Source: Flavilitoribacter nigricans DSM 23189 = NBRC 102662 (GTDB taxonomy: Bacteria > Bacteroidota > Bacteroidia > Chitinophagales > Saprospiraceae). Taken from it: a stretch of 64,000 nt of DNA. The notes under the pieces are model-generated. The model did not search any database and had not been told where the DNA came from. It saw only the letters and a list, made by a program, of their open reading frames with translations. The stretch lies in assembly GCF_002646595.1 (NCBI RefSeq), contig NZ_PDUD01000047.1, positions 1-64,000 on the forward strand, read 5' to 3'. Position 1 is the stretch's first letter, and every line of letters starts with the position of its first letter. Below, one piece after another: positions 51,486 through 61,443 of the stretch. The translations under genes were made by a program, and so were the position numbers.

Positions 51486-53942
51486 ATGTTTCAGAACTAT
51501 TTCAAAATGGCCTGGCGGAACCTGTTAAAAAATAAAGGGTTCAGCCTGATCAATATCTTTGGCCTGGCCATCGGCGTGGCTTGCTGCCTGCTCATCATGT
51601 TGTACGTTGCCAACGAACTGAGCTACGATCGCTGGAACCCCAATGCGGACCGGATCGTGCGGGCAGCGGCGGACATTAAGTTCGGCGGTACCCACTACCA
51701 GATGGCGACAACGGGCTCGGTGGTAGGTCCGGATAGTGGTGCAGAATTGCCCGAGGTGGAGTCCTGGTGCCGGATCCGGCAGTACGGAAGTTTCCTGGTG
51801 AAACCCGACGGCGAGGGCCAACAGAATATCCGGGAGGAATACGTGCTGACCGCAGACAGTACTTTCTTCGAACTGTTTCCGGTAGGTGTCATCGAGGGCA
51901 GTGCCGAAAATTGCCTGACCGAACCCAATACCATGGCCATTTCCCGGAGCCGGGCTGAAAAATATTTCGAATCTGCCCAGGCGGCGATCGGGCAGACCCT
52001 GATCTTCGACAATGAAGACCGCTGGCGGGTGACGGCCGTTTACGAAGATATGCCCCGAAATACGCATTTCCGGGCCGATCTGATCATGTCGATGAACGGC
52101 AACCGCGAGGTCGCTACCGATCCGCCTTATTGGGCATCCAATAACAACTTTCACAATTACCTCCTACTGCACGAGGATGCGGACCTGGAAGCATTCAGAG
52201 CAAAGTTTGCCGCTTTTTCCCGGGAAAAGATCGCCGTGACGGCCCAGCAGTTGATGGGCATTTCGGTGGAGGAATTTGAGGCTTCCGGCCAGTACGCCCG
52301 TATCTATCTGCAGGACCTGCAGGACATCCACCTGCATTCCGATCTCAATGTGGAACTGGCGCCCAACGGCAGTATCAAATACGTCTGGATCTTCGGCCTG
52401 ATCGCCGCCTTCGTACTGATCATTGCCTGCATCAATTTTATGAATTTGTCGACGGCCCGTTCGGCCGATCGGGCCAAAGAGATCGGTGTCCGCAAGGTAA
52501 TGGGCAGTCGCCGTTCGTCCCTTATCGGTCAGTTCCTGAGCGAAAGTACCCTGCTCGCGGCCCTGGCCGTGGTGCTGGCGATCGGCATTGCCGTAGTTGC
52601 TTTACCGGAATACCAGGAACTGGCGGACCGGGAACTCAGCATGCCCTGGGGGTCTCCGCTTTTCTGGCTTTCGCTGGTCGGCACCGTGGGCGTGGTCGGA
52701 CTGCTGGCGGGCAGTTACCCGGCCTTTTTCCTTTCTGCTTTTGATACCCTGAAAGTACTGCGGGGACAGATCAAAAGCCGGAGCAAAGGGCTGAGCTTCC
52801 GCTCGGTGCTGGTGGTTTTCCAGTTTGTGACGTCCGCTACGCTGATCCTGGCCACACTATTCGTTTTCAAGCAACTGAATTATATCCAAAGTAAAAAAGT
52901 CGGTTTCAATCGGGACCAGGTAATTATTGTGAACGATGCCTACGCACTCGGTAGTCAGGCGAATACCTTTAAGGAAGAAATGTTGAAACATCCGGCGATC
53001 GAGAGCGCTACGGTAAGCAGCTACCTGCCGGTACCGTCGCACCGCTCGGATCAGACCTTCAGCAAAGCCCGGAGTTTCAGCACGGATAATTCCGTCAATA
53101 TGCAACAGTGGCGGGTAGACGAAAACTACCTGAATACTCTGGGCATGGAACTGGCCGAAGGCCGGAATTTCGATCTGGCCCAGCGGCTGGACAGTTCCGC
53201 CGTTATTCTCAACGAAGCGGCGGCGAAACTATTCGGATTCGACGACCCGATCGGGAAAAAGATCTATACCCTGACCGACAGCCCGGGCGGTACGCCGCGG
53301 CCGGAAGATTTTGAAGAACTGACGGTGATCGGCGTTGTACAGGATTTCCACTGGGCGAGTATGCGGGAAAATATCGGTGCGCTGAGTTTGCGGCTGTCGC
53401 CATCCCAGAGTTATATCTCTTTCCGCTACAAGGGCGGTGAGACCGAAGCGGTGATCAGTGCCCTGGAGAACCAGTGGCAGAAAATGGCCCCGGATCAGCC
53501 CTTCAGCAATCGCTTTCTGGACAGTGCTTTTGCCGATATGTACGTAGCCGAGCAGCGCATTGGCCGGATCGCCGGGGTGTTCGCCCTGTTGTCCATCCTG
53601 GTTAGTTGTCTGGGACTGTTTGGTCTGGCCAGTTACGCTACGGAGCAACGGACCAAAGAGATCGGTATCCGCAAGGTGCTGGGAGCATCGGTTCCCGGTA
53701 TTGTCGGACTACTTTCGAAAGATTTTCTGAAACTGGTGGGTGTGGCCCTGATCATTGCCATCCCGCTGGTTATCTACGGTATGAATAAATGGCTGGAAGA
53801 TTTTGCATTTAGAATATCTCTGGATTGGGGTGTATTCATTCTGGCCGCGATCATTGTACTGCTCATCGCCTTCCTCACGGTAAGTGTCCAGGGCGTGAAA
53901 GCAGCATTATCCAATCCGATAAAATCATTGAGGAGTGAATAA
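51486..53942 (+). CDS. FtsX/MacB-type ABC permease 6 of 9
   Basis: 818 residues. N-terminus MFQNYFKMAWRNLLKNKGFSLINIFGLAIG. Motifs: RAKEIGVRKVMGSRRSSLIGQF and RTKEIGIRKVLGASVPGIVGLLSKDF. The second periplasmic domain has a longer loop rich in Pro/Gly (TDSPGGTPRPEDFEE). It ends SNPIKSLRSE. The reading frame stops immediately (0 bases) before a possible ATG at 53943, but permease 7 is better started at 53997. Confidence 0.95.
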   Translation: MFQNYFKMAWRNLLKNKGFSLINIFGLAIGVACCLLIMLYVANELSYDRWNPNADRIVRAAADIKFGGTHYQMATTGSVVGPDSGAELPEVESWCRIRQYGSFLVKPDGEGQQNIREEYVLTADSTFFELFPVGVIEGSAENCLTEPNTMAISRSRAEKYFESAQAAIGQTLIFDNEDRWRVTAVYEDMPRNTHFRADLIMSMNGNREVATDPPYWASNNNFHNYLLLHEDADLEAFRAKFAAFSREKIAVTAQQLMGISVEEFEASGQYARIYLQDLQDIHLHSDLNVELAPNGSIKYVWIFGLIAAFVLIIACINFMNLSTARSADRAKEIGVRKVMGSRRSSLIGQFLSESTLLAALAVVLAIGIAVVALPEYQELADRELSMPWGSPLFWLSLVGTVGVVGLLAGSYPAFFLSAFDTLKVLRGQIKSRSKGLSFRSVLVVFQFVTSATLILATLFVFKQLNYIQSKKVGFNRDQVIIVNDAYALGSQANTFKEEMLKHPAIESATVSSYLPVPSHRSDQTFSKARSFSTDNSVNMQQWRVDENYLNTLGMELAEGRNFDLAQRLDSSAVILNEAAAKLFGFDDPIGKKIYTLTDSPGGTPRPEDFEELTVIGVVQDFHWASMRENIGALSLRLSPSQSYISFRYKGGETEAVISALENQWQKMAPDQPFSNRFLDSAFADMYVAEQRIGRIAGVFALLSILVSCLGLFGLASYATEQRTKEIGIRKVLGASVPGIVGLLSKDFLKLVGVALIIAIPLVIYGMNKWLEDFAFRISLDWGVFILAAIIVLLIAFLTVSVQGVKAALSNPIKSLRSE

Positions 53943-53946
53943 TTGA

Positions 53947-53983
53947 AGTGGTCGGTCGGTCGACAAGGGGCCGGCCGACCACT
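53947..53983 (+). other. 13-bp stem-loop filling the gap between permeases 6 and 7
   Basis: AGTGGTCGGTCGG (53947-53959) pairs with CCGGCCGACCACT (53971-53983), one G-U pair, with an 11-base loop. It occupies nearly all of the 54-base gap; AAAAAC follows and then the permease 7 ATG. Confidence 0.6.
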
Positions 53984-53996
53984 AAAAACAAAATTT

Positions 53997-56432
53997 ATGT
54001 TCTACAATCACCTGAAAATTGCCGTCCGGGCCTTACGGAAAAACAAGATCTATACCATCATCAATCTTTCCGGGCTCACGCTGGGGATCGCGGCGGCATT
54101 ACTGATCTTCCGCCTGGTCAATTACGAATACAGCTTCAATAAGAACTTTGCGAATTACGATCGCATCGTCCGCGTAGTGGCTGAGCAGGAGCGGGCCGAC
54201 GGTGAAATAGAACTAGGGGTCTGTACCCCAATCCCGGCGATGGACGACATTGAAAGTAATGTCAGTCAGTTCGAAAAGATGAGCCGGATCCGGGAATTGT
54301 GGGGTTCCCTGACCATCCCCAATCCGGACGGAGGTGCCCCGCTGAAGAAGCTCGGTATGACACCACCGGAGACCGCCTTTTTTGTCGAAACGGAATTTTT
54401 TCAGGTTTTCGATCTGGACTGGCTGGCCGGTGATCCGGCAACGGCACTGGACGACCCCGGCACCATTGTTCTGACCCGTACCTGGGCGGAAAAGAGTTTC
54501 GGTCAGTGGCAAACGGCCATGGATCAGACCCTGCTATTGGACAATCTCTACCCGGTAGTGGTTAAAGGTGTGGTGGAAGACCTGCCGGATAACAGCGATT
54601 TCCCGATCCCCTATATGGTTTCCTATCCGACCGTTCGCGCCAATGCCGATGCCTTTTTCTTCGATGAGGAAAGCTGGGGAAGTTGCAGCTCCAACAATCA
54701 GATCTATGCGCTTTTGTACCGCGAAGATCAGATAGACGCTGCCAATGCGGTGCTGGCCCAGGTAGGGGAGGAGGAATACCGGGGGCGCAATAACGAACGG
54801 AATCGACACCACGTGCTCCAGCCACTGTCGGATCTGCATTACAACGAAGAACTCGGTCATTCCGGATCCCACCGGGTCGAAAAAAGCCGCCTGCGGGTGC
54901 TTTCCGCGATTGGTATTCTGATCCTGATCATGGCCTGTTTCAATTTTATCAATCTCGCTACCGCACAGGCCTCTCTGCGGGCCAAGGAGGTAGGGGTTCG
55001 CAAAACCCTCGGTGGATTGCGCGGCCAGCTGGTCGGACAGTTCATGACGGAAACCGGACTGATCGTTGGGCTCTCGGTCGTTTTGGGCGCTACGCTCGCA
55101 TCCCTGGCCCTGCCGTTGCTCAAGCACGTGTCCGAAGTACCGGATGACCTGCCCTTCTTCTCCAATTTGTTGATCTGGGCCTTCCTGGTCGCCATCGGTT
55201 TCGGGGTGACGGTACTCGCCGGCTTGTATCCCTCATTATCTCTGGCTGGATTCAAACCGGTGGAAGCGCTGAAATCCAACAGCACCCGCAGCCTTTCCGG
55301 CGGGGTATTCCTGCGCAAAGCCCTGGTGGTACTGCAGTTTGCCATCGCTCAGGCGCTGATCGTAGGTTCCATTATTACGATCCTGCAACTGGACTATATC
55401 CGATCACAGGACCTCGGCTTTAAAAAAGATCTGATCTATACCTTTTCCTTCAATTCCGATAGTGCTACCATTGCCCGGCAATCAGCGCTCAAACAACGGC
55501 TGGAAGCCATTCCCGCCGTGGAGCAGGTGAGCTTCAGCAGTGATCAGCCTTTTTCGGGAAATACCTGGGCTTCCAACTTCCGCTACGGCTCCCGTCCGGA
55601 AGATGAACCCTACGCGATCACACTCAAATACTGCGATCCGGATTACCAGGATACCTACGGTATTGAACTATTGGCCGGCAAATGGTACAGCCCCTCGGAT
55701 ACCATGCGGCAGGCAGTGGTCAATATGACCCTGCTGGAAAAACTCGGGATCAACAATCCCGACGAAGTAGTCGGTCAGAAGCTGCGATTGGGCAGCCGCC
55801 GGGTCATGGAGATCACCGGCGTGGCTGAGGATTTCCATACCCATTCCTTCCGGCAGGAACACGATCCGCTGCTGATGACCACCAACAAAGTATTCTACTG
55901 GGAGGCCGGACTGAAGATACGTCCGGATGATATTAAGGGAACGACTGCCGCCATCCAGGCCACTTTTGACGAAGTGTTGCCGGAACAGGTCTTTTCCGGG
56001 CAGTTCCTGGATGAAAACATTGCCCAATTTTACGAAGATGATGCCCGGCTGGCGGCTACCTGTAAAGCCTTCGGCTTGCTGGCCATTCTGATCTCCTGCC
56101 TGGGACTCTTTGGACTGGCCACGCACGCCGCCGCACAACGGATCAAGGAAGTGGGGATCCGTAAAGTGCTCGGTGCGAGCATACCCGGCATCGTCGCACT
56201 CCTTTCGAAGGATTTTCTCAAGCTGGTCATTCTGGCGCTGGTGATCTCCGCCCCGCTGGCGTGGTTCTTCATGAGCAACTGGCTGGATGACTTCGTTTAC
56301 CGGATCGACATTCCCTGGTGGGTGTTCATCCTGGCGGGTGCCGGCGCTATCGCCATCGCCTTCCTCACAGTAAGTTACCAAAGTATCCGGGCGGCTCTGG
56401 CCAATCCGGTGAAGTCCCTGAAAAGCGAATAG
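53997..56432 (+). CDS. FtsX/MacB-type ABC permease 7 of 9
   Basis: 811 residues when started at 53997 (MFYNHLKIAVRAL), which aligns with the siblings; the longer frame from 53943 would translate through the hairpin. Motifs: RAKEVGVRKTLGGLRGQLVGQF (Gly-Gly instead of Gly-Ala) and RIKEVGIRKVLGASIPGIVALLSKDF. The periplasmic domain 1 is the most divergent in its first 100 residues (GVCTPIPAMDDIESN). It ends ANPVKSLKSE. Confidence 0.93.
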   Translation: MFYNHLKIAVRALRKNKIYTIINLSGLTLGIAAALLIFRLVNYEYSFNKNFANYDRIVRVVAEQERADGEIELGVCTPIPAMDDIESNVSQFEKMSRIRELWGSLTIPNPDGGAPLKKLGMTPPETAFFVETEFFQVFDLDWLAGDPATALDDPGTIVLTRTWAEKSFGQWQTAMDQTLLLDNLYPVVVKGVVEDLPDNSDFPIPYMVSYPTVRANADAFFFDEESWGSCSSNNQIYALLYREDQIDAANAVLAQVGEEEYRGRNNERNRHHVLQPLSDLHYNEELGHSGSHRVEKSRLRVLSAIGILILIMACFNFINLATAQASLRAKEVGVRKTLGGLRGQLVGQFMTETGLIVGLSVVLGATLASLALPLLKHVSEVPDDLPFFSNLLIWAFLVAIGFGVTVLAGLYPSLSLAGFKPVEALKSNSTRSLSGGVFLRKALVVLQFAIAQALIVGSIITILQLDYIRSQDLGFKKDLIYTFSFNSDSATIARQSALKQRLEAIPAVEQVSFSSDQPFSGNTWASNFRYGSRPEDEPYAITLKYCDPDYQDTYGIELLAGKWYSPSDTMRQAVVNMTLLEKLGINNPDEVVGQKLRLGSRRVMEITGVAEDFHTHSFRQEHDPLLMTTNKVFYWEAGLKIRPDDIKGTTAAIQATFDEVLPEQVFSGQFLDENIAQFYEDDARLAATCKAFGLLAILISCLGLFGLATHAAAQRIKEVGIRKVLGASIPGIVALLSKDFLKLVILALVISAPLAWFFMSNWLDDFVYRIDIPWWVFILAGAGAIAIAFLTVSYQSIRAALANPVKSLKSE

Positions 56433-56435
56433 GTA

Positions 56436-56498
56436 TTGATCCGCCGATCGTCGGTCCGGGTGTCGTTACTGGCGGCCGACCGGCGACCGGCGGATCAA
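56436..56498 (+). other. Stem-loop between permeases 7 and 8
   Basis: TTGATCCGCCG (56436-56446) is exactly complementary to CGGCGGATCAA (56488-56498); further pairing is possible inside (GTCGGTC / GGCCGAC). There is no T-run. It starts 4 bases after the permease 7 stop. Confidence 0.6.
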
Positions 56499-56543
56499 CC
56501 ACCGGCCACCGATCCATCTATCTCCTAATCTAATACCCGACTT

Positions 56544-58964
56544 ATGCTCCTCAATAACCTCAAGATCGCCTACCGTTATCTCCGAAGCCATAAGTTTTAT
56601 GCCCTGTCCAATTTCGGTGGCCTCACGCTCGGGTTTTTCTGTTTCCTGTTGCTCAATTTCTATATCCGCAGTGAGCAGCATTACGATCGGCAACACGGAT
56701 ATGTGTTCCGTCTCAATGAAATTCGGCAGGTGGACAACGGCGACCTGCGGACCAGCGCCCGAGCGGGGGCGCAACTGGGCATTAAGGTCGAGGAGGTCTT
56801 TCCCGAAATAGAGGCCAGCACCCAGATCATGGTACTGGGGCGACTAACGGTTGGCAATGAACCGGCGAAGATGAGTTACGAGCAGGTCAGCACAATTGAC
56901 CGGGACTTTTTTGAGGTTTTCAATTTTAAACTTACCGAAGGCACCCCACAGAAGATCTTTTCCACGCCGAACGGAGTGGTGATCACGGAGCGCCTGTCGG
57001 AAAAATACTTTGGCCGGGAATCGGCACTGGGGCAGCCCCTCCATACCAATATGTTCGAAGGTACGGTGGTGGGCGTACTGGAGGATTTCCCGGAAAACAC
57101 CCATATGGAAGGCTATCTGATGCTGCCGACCCAGACGGCATCCGCTATTTTTCCCTGGTGGGACGAGTACACCAGCACCAACTGGGATGATAATAGCTTC
57201 CTGACCTATCTGCGGGTACGGGAAGATGCGAACCTGGCCGCTTTGGCGGAAAAGATCACCGGTATGGCGGAGCGCAACTGGCCGCAGGATGAGGAGTTTC
57301 GCAGCCGGTTCGAAATGCAGCCGGTACAGGATATCCATCTGTCCGAACTGGAAGTACAGGGTGAGATCAACCGTTCCAAAGGCAACCTGTTTTACGTCCG
57401 GGTATTCTTCTGGATCGCACTCGTCATTCTGCTGGTCGCCTGTTTCAATTACGCCGGCCTGCTGAATGTCGCCTTCATGGGGCGCTACCGGGAGATCGGG
57501 GTCCGCAAGGCGATCGGTGCCAACCGCCGCCAATTGCTCTGGCAGTTATTTTCCGAAAGCATGCTGCTGACCACCGTTTCGCTCGCCGCCGCGGTGGGTC
57601 TGCTTTATACCCTGAAACCCCAGCTGACCGCCTGGCTGGGTACCTCCTTTGACTGGTCGTACCTGCCCGTGCAGCAGATCGGATTGCTGGCGGCAGCCGG
57701 CCTGCTGGTCAGCCTGACGGCCATCGCCTATCCGAGCTGGCTGGTCTCCCGGGTGGCCACCGTAGAAGCGCTGAAAAAAGAAAAACATGCCGATAGCGGC
57801 TTCTCCATCCGCAAGGTGGTGACCTTCTTTCAATTTACCGCAGCGATCTGTCTGATCGCCTGTGCGCTGATCTTTTACCGGCAACTGGACTATGTGCAAT
57901 CCAAAAATATGGGATTCGATATGGAGGGCATGGTCGTAGTGGATATCAACAGTGGGGTACTGCGCAATCAGTTCGAGGCGATCAAGCGGGAATTCAGCCA
58001 GTTGCCCGAGGTGGAATCCGTAACGGTCAGCTCCCGGGTGCCGGGAGAATGGAAACAGTATCCCCTGGCCCGGGTGATCCGGTCGGGCATGAGTGAGCAG
58101 CAGGCGCGGGAAATGATCTTTGTCGGCGCGGACCAGGATTTTCTGGCCACCTACCAGGTAGAACTGAGCGAAGGACAAAATCTGAGCGGAGCCCCGGCCG
58201 ACAGTGCCAAAGTCCTGATCAATCGCTCGGCCGTAGCGGCGCTCGGATTGAGTGAACCGATCGGGCAGCAGATCCAGATCCCGAGTGTCAACTGGAGCGG
58301 AGATAATGCCGAGCTTTCGGAAGTATTCACCGCTCAGGTGGTCGGGGTGGTGGAAGATTTCCATTTCGAAGATTTTCATCTGGCGATCAAACCCATGGTG
58401 ATCGGCTTCCGCAATAACCCGATCCACAATATCGATTACTATTCGCTCAAGGTCAATACAGAGGACTGGAGTACGACGCTGGCCGATCTCAAAACTATCA
58501 ATGATCGTTTCGATCCCGAAAACCCGATCGAATACCACATCCTGAACGATCAGTTCCAGCGATTCTACGAGGCCGATATTACGCGCAGTCGCCTGCTGGT
58601 ATTCTTCTCCGCCATCGTGGTATTTATTGCCTGTCTGGGACTCTTCGTCATGACGGCCTTTACGCTCAGCAACCGGATCAAGGAAATTGGGATCCGCAAG
58701 GTATTGGGAGCCACCAGCGGTCAGATCGTTCGCCTGATCATCCGGGATTCCACGGTACTCATTCTGGGGGCGGCAATACTCGGCATTGGTCTGGCCCGTT
58801 ACGCCATGGGCTTATGGCTGGAAGAATTTGCCTACCGCATCGACCTCAAATGGTGGTACTTTGGGATGGCGGGCCTGCTGGCCCTGATCATTGCCCTGTG
58901 CACCGTCAGCTTCCAGAGTCTGAAAGCCGCCTGGAGTAATCCCGTAGAGAGTCTGAAGAATTAA
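56544..58964 (+). CDS. FtsX/MacB-type ABC permease 8 of 9, divergent
   Basis: 806 residues and the most divergent member. The first coupling motif is YREIGVRKAIGANRRQLLWQLFSES, without the RAKE lead of the others; the second, RIKEIGIRKVLGATSGQ, is followed by IVRLIIRDSTVLI, replacing GLLS(K/R)DF. The three helices of half 1 lie at about 290-400. It ends SNPVESLKN, lacking the final Ser-Glu. Its periplasmic domain starts QHGYVFRLNEIRQVDNGDLR. A different substrate or partner from the other eight is plausible. Confidence 0.95.
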   Translation: MLLNNLKIAYRYLRSHKFYALSNFGGLTLGFFCFLLLNFYIRSEQHYDRQHGYVFRLNEIRQVDNGDLRTSARAGAQLGIKVEEVFPEIEASTQIMVLGRLTVGNEPAKMSYEQVSTIDRDFFEVFNFKLTEGTPQKIFSTPNGVVITERLSEKYFGRESALGQPLHTNMFEGTVVGVLEDFPENTHMEGYLMLPTQTASAIFPWWDEYTSTNWDDNSFLTYLRVREDANLAALAEKITGMAERNWPQDEEFRSRFEMQPVQDIHLSELEVQGEINRSKGNLFYVRVFFWIALVILLVACFNYAGLLNVAFMGRYREIGVRKAIGANRRQLLWQLFSESMLLTTVSLAAAVGLLYTLKPQLTAWLGTSFDWSYLPVQQIGLLAAAGLLVSLTAIAYPSWLVSRVATVEALKKEKHADSGFSIRKVVTFFQFTAAICLIACALIFYRQLDYVQSKNMGFDMEGMVVVDINSGVLRNQFEAIKREFSQLPEVESVTVSSRVPGEWKQYPLARVIRSGMSEQQAREMIFVGADQDFLATYQVELSEGQNLSGAPADSAKVLINRSAVAALGLSEPIGQQIQIPSVNWSGDNAELSEVFTAQVVGVVEDFHFEDFHLAIKPMVIGFRNNPIHNIDYYSLKVNTEDWSTTLADLKTINDRFDPENPIEYHILNDQFQRFYEADITRSRLLVFFSAIVVFIACLGLFVMTAFTLSNRIKEIGIRKVLGATSGQIVRLIIRDSTVLILGAAILGIGLARYAMGLWLEEFAYRIDLKWWYFGMAGLLALIIALCTVSFQSLKAAWSNPVESLKN

Positions 58965-59034
58965 AAAATAAAGCCGTAGCAATAGTCGGCACCGCCATTT
59001 ATCACCACACATCACCACCGTAAAATTCAGTCAA

Positions 59035-61443
59035 ATGTTTCGCAATTATTTTAAACTCGCACTCAGGAACCTCACTAAGAACCGCCTGTATTCGGTCATT
59101 AAGATCAGCGGATTGACGATCGGCATGACCGCCGCCGTACTTATCGGACTCTATCTGCAACACGAACTGAGTTTTGATTCCGTCCACGCCAAAGCCGATC
59201 GCATTGCCCGGGTAACCATGGAATACGGTGGGGCGGATGGAGATCGCAATTTTTCCGAAACGACCGGCAATAAAGTAGCGCCGACCTTCCAATCGGATTT
59301 TCCGGAAATTGAAGAAGCGATCCGGGTGATCAGTTATAAACAGGTTGCCAAAGTAGGGGAGCAACTGGTGGAGGAAGACCGTATTTATTACGCCGACAGC
59401 AGTTTCTTTCAGGTGTTTACCTTTCCCATGCTGGAAGGAGATTCCGCACGCGCCATTGCGGAGCCGGGCAAGGTGGTGCTCTCCGCTACCATGGCGGAGA
59501 AGTATTTTGGTAACACCAGCCCTATGGGACAGGTGATCCAGCTCGGTTCCAAGGATTATACGGTCAGCGGTGTGATGGAGGATGCTTCCGAACTTTCCCA
59601 GGTGCAGCCCGACTTCATTGCCGGGTTTATGAATTTGCGCGACGCCGCCCCCGAGCGGGAAACCTGGTGGAACGCCAATTATGCCACCTACTTTCTGCTC
59701 CGGCAACCGGCGGATATCGCCGGACTGGAAGCCAAGATCCCGGAATATATGGAGCGCTTTTATCAGGACGAGCGCTACTTCGATAAAAATGATTTTCTGG
59801 TGTATCACCTCGAACCGCTGCGGTCGGTACACCTGTATTCGGAACTGTCCGGGAACTTTGTCCCCAACGGTGATATCCGCTACCTGTATATTCTGGTGGG
59901 CATCGGTTTGCTGATCCTGTTGATCGCAACTACGACCTATATCAATCTGACCACCGCTACCGGCGCGGCCCGCGCCAAGGAGGTGAGTATGCAGAAGGTA
60001 CTGGGCGCGGAGCGGAAACATCTGGTGGCTCAGCACCTGAGCGAAGCCATACTGGTGACGGGTTTCGCGCTGACGCTGGGGTACGCACTGGCCAATATAT
60101 TGCTGCCGGCCTTCAACAATCTGTTCGACCAGAATCTATCCTGGGATCTGCTGATCCATCCGCTTTCGGTAGCCGGTATTGTTGTTTTCGGCCTGCTGGT
60201 GGGCCTGCTGTCCGGAGCTTATCCGGCCCTGATCCTGTCTAAATATAAAGTTACCGAGCTGATGCTGGGTAAGTGGAAAAGCAGTCGCGGCAGCTTTGGC
60301 GTACGGCAGCTCCTGATCGTTCTGCAATTCGGTATTTCCGTGTTCCTGATCATCTGTACGCTGGTGCTGCAGGATCAGCTGGCCTTCATTCAGGAACAAA
60401 AGCTGGGCTATAACGAAGAACAGGTGCTGGTGCTACCCACGGATGGCCGGATCGTTGAAAAACTCGATCTGATCAAATCCGAGCTCAACCGTATGGACGC
60501 GGTCCAGTCCGTCAGTCTTTCCTACGAAACTCCCGTGGAGATCCGGGGAACCTACGGCATTTCCGGCACGGAAAATGTCACGGATGATAAATCGGTAACT
60601 GCCCTGCCCATCGACGAAGATTTTCTGGAAACCATGGAGATCCCGCTGGTAGCCGGCGAAAACATCAAGCGGGCCGATATTGAAGCGGAAGTCAATGCCT
60701 ATGCGGCCGAGCAGGAACCGCCCACGCGGCCTATTCTGGTAAACGAACGGCAGGCAGCCGATTTCGGCTGGAACGGGGAAGAGGCGGTTGGCCAGTTTGT
60801 GAACTTTAACGGCCGCCGGGCCCAGATCCGGGGTGTCGTCCAGGACTTTCACTTTTCCTCGCTGCATGAAGCGATCGACCGGCTGGTAATGTTCCCGAGT
60901 GACTGGGGCAACGTGCTGCTGGTTAAACTCAGTGGCCAGCAGGTGGGCACCGCCATCGAAGCGATCGGTGATCAATGGGCTTCTTTCGCTCCCCACCGGC
61001 CCTACAGTTACCATTTCCTCGACGAAGAGTTTGCCAAATTGTATGCCTCCGAGGCGCGGACGGCCGGCTTGGTCACTACCTTTTCCATCCTCGCTATATT
61101 TCTGGCCTGCATGAGCCTTTTCGGACTGGCTTCCTTCAATATCGTGAAACGGACCAAAGAGATCGGTATCCGGAAGGTACTCGGCGCTTCCGTGACGGGT
61201 ATTGTGGCCCTGCTGTCCAAAGACTTCATTCGACTGGTGCTGGTCGCCATTGTCCTGGCGGGGCCCTTGGCCTACTGGGTAATGAGTCGCTGGTTACAGA
61301 ATTTTGCCTACCGTATCGAGCTGGGGGGCGGGGTGCTGCTACTGGCGGGATTAGCCGTCATGGCGATCGCTTTTCTGGCGGTAAGCTGGCAGAGTATACG
61401 GGCGGCCCTGGGAAATCCGGTGAAGGCCTTACGCAGTGAATAG
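59035..61443 (+). CDS. FtsX/MacB-type ABC permease 9 of 9
   Basis: 802 residues, last of the array. The first coupling motif is RAKEVSMQKVLGAERKHLVAQH: the conserved VRK is MQK here, so a basic residue likely to face the ATPase is changed to Gln. The second half keeps RTKEIGIRKVLGASVTGIVALLSKDF. It ends GNPVKALRSE. No adaptor or TolC gene follows; a large stem-loop about 115 bases after the stop probably ends the transcript. Confidence 0.95.
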   Translation: MFRNYFKLALRNLTKNRLYSVIKISGLTIGMTAAVLIGLYLQHELSFDSVHAKADRIARVTMEYGGADGDRNFSETTGNKVAPTFQSDFPEIEEAIRVISYKQVAKVGEQLVEEDRIYYADSSFFQVFTFPMLEGDSARAIAEPGKVVLSATMAEKYFGNTSPMGQVIQLGSKDYTVSGVMEDASELSQVQPDFIAGFMNLRDAAPERETWWNANYATYFLLRQPADIAGLEAKIPEYMERFYQDERYFDKNDFLVYHLEPLRSVHLYSELSGNFVPNGDIRYLYILVGIGLLILLIATTTYINLTTATGAARAKEVSMQKVLGAERKHLVAQHLSEAILVTGFALTLGYALANILLPAFNNLFDQNLSWDLLIHPLSVAGIVVFGLLVGLLSGAYPALILSKYKVTELMLGKWKSSRGSFGVRQLLIVLQFGISVFLIICTLVLQDQLAFIQEQKLGYNEEQVLVLPTDGRIVEKLDLIKSELNRMDAVQSVSLSYETPVEIRGTYGISGTENVTDDKSVTALPIDEDFLETMEIPLVAGENIKRADIEAEVNAYAAEQEPPTRPILVNERQAADFGWNGEEAVGQFVNFNGRRAQIRGVVQDFHFSSLHEAIDRLVMFPSDWGNVLLVKLSGQQVGTAIEAIGDQWASFAPHRPYSYHFLDEEFAKLYASEARTAGLVTTFSILAIFLACMSLFGLASFNIVKRTKEIGIRKVLGASVTGIVALLSKDFIRLVLVAIVLAGPLAYWVMSRWLQNFAYRIELGGGVLLLAGLAVMAIAFLAVSWQSIRAALGNPVKALRSE

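Noticed and set aside
53943-53996. Earlier ATG for permease 7
   Set aside because: The 18 added codons lie across a 13-bp stem-loop and are unlike sibling N-termini.
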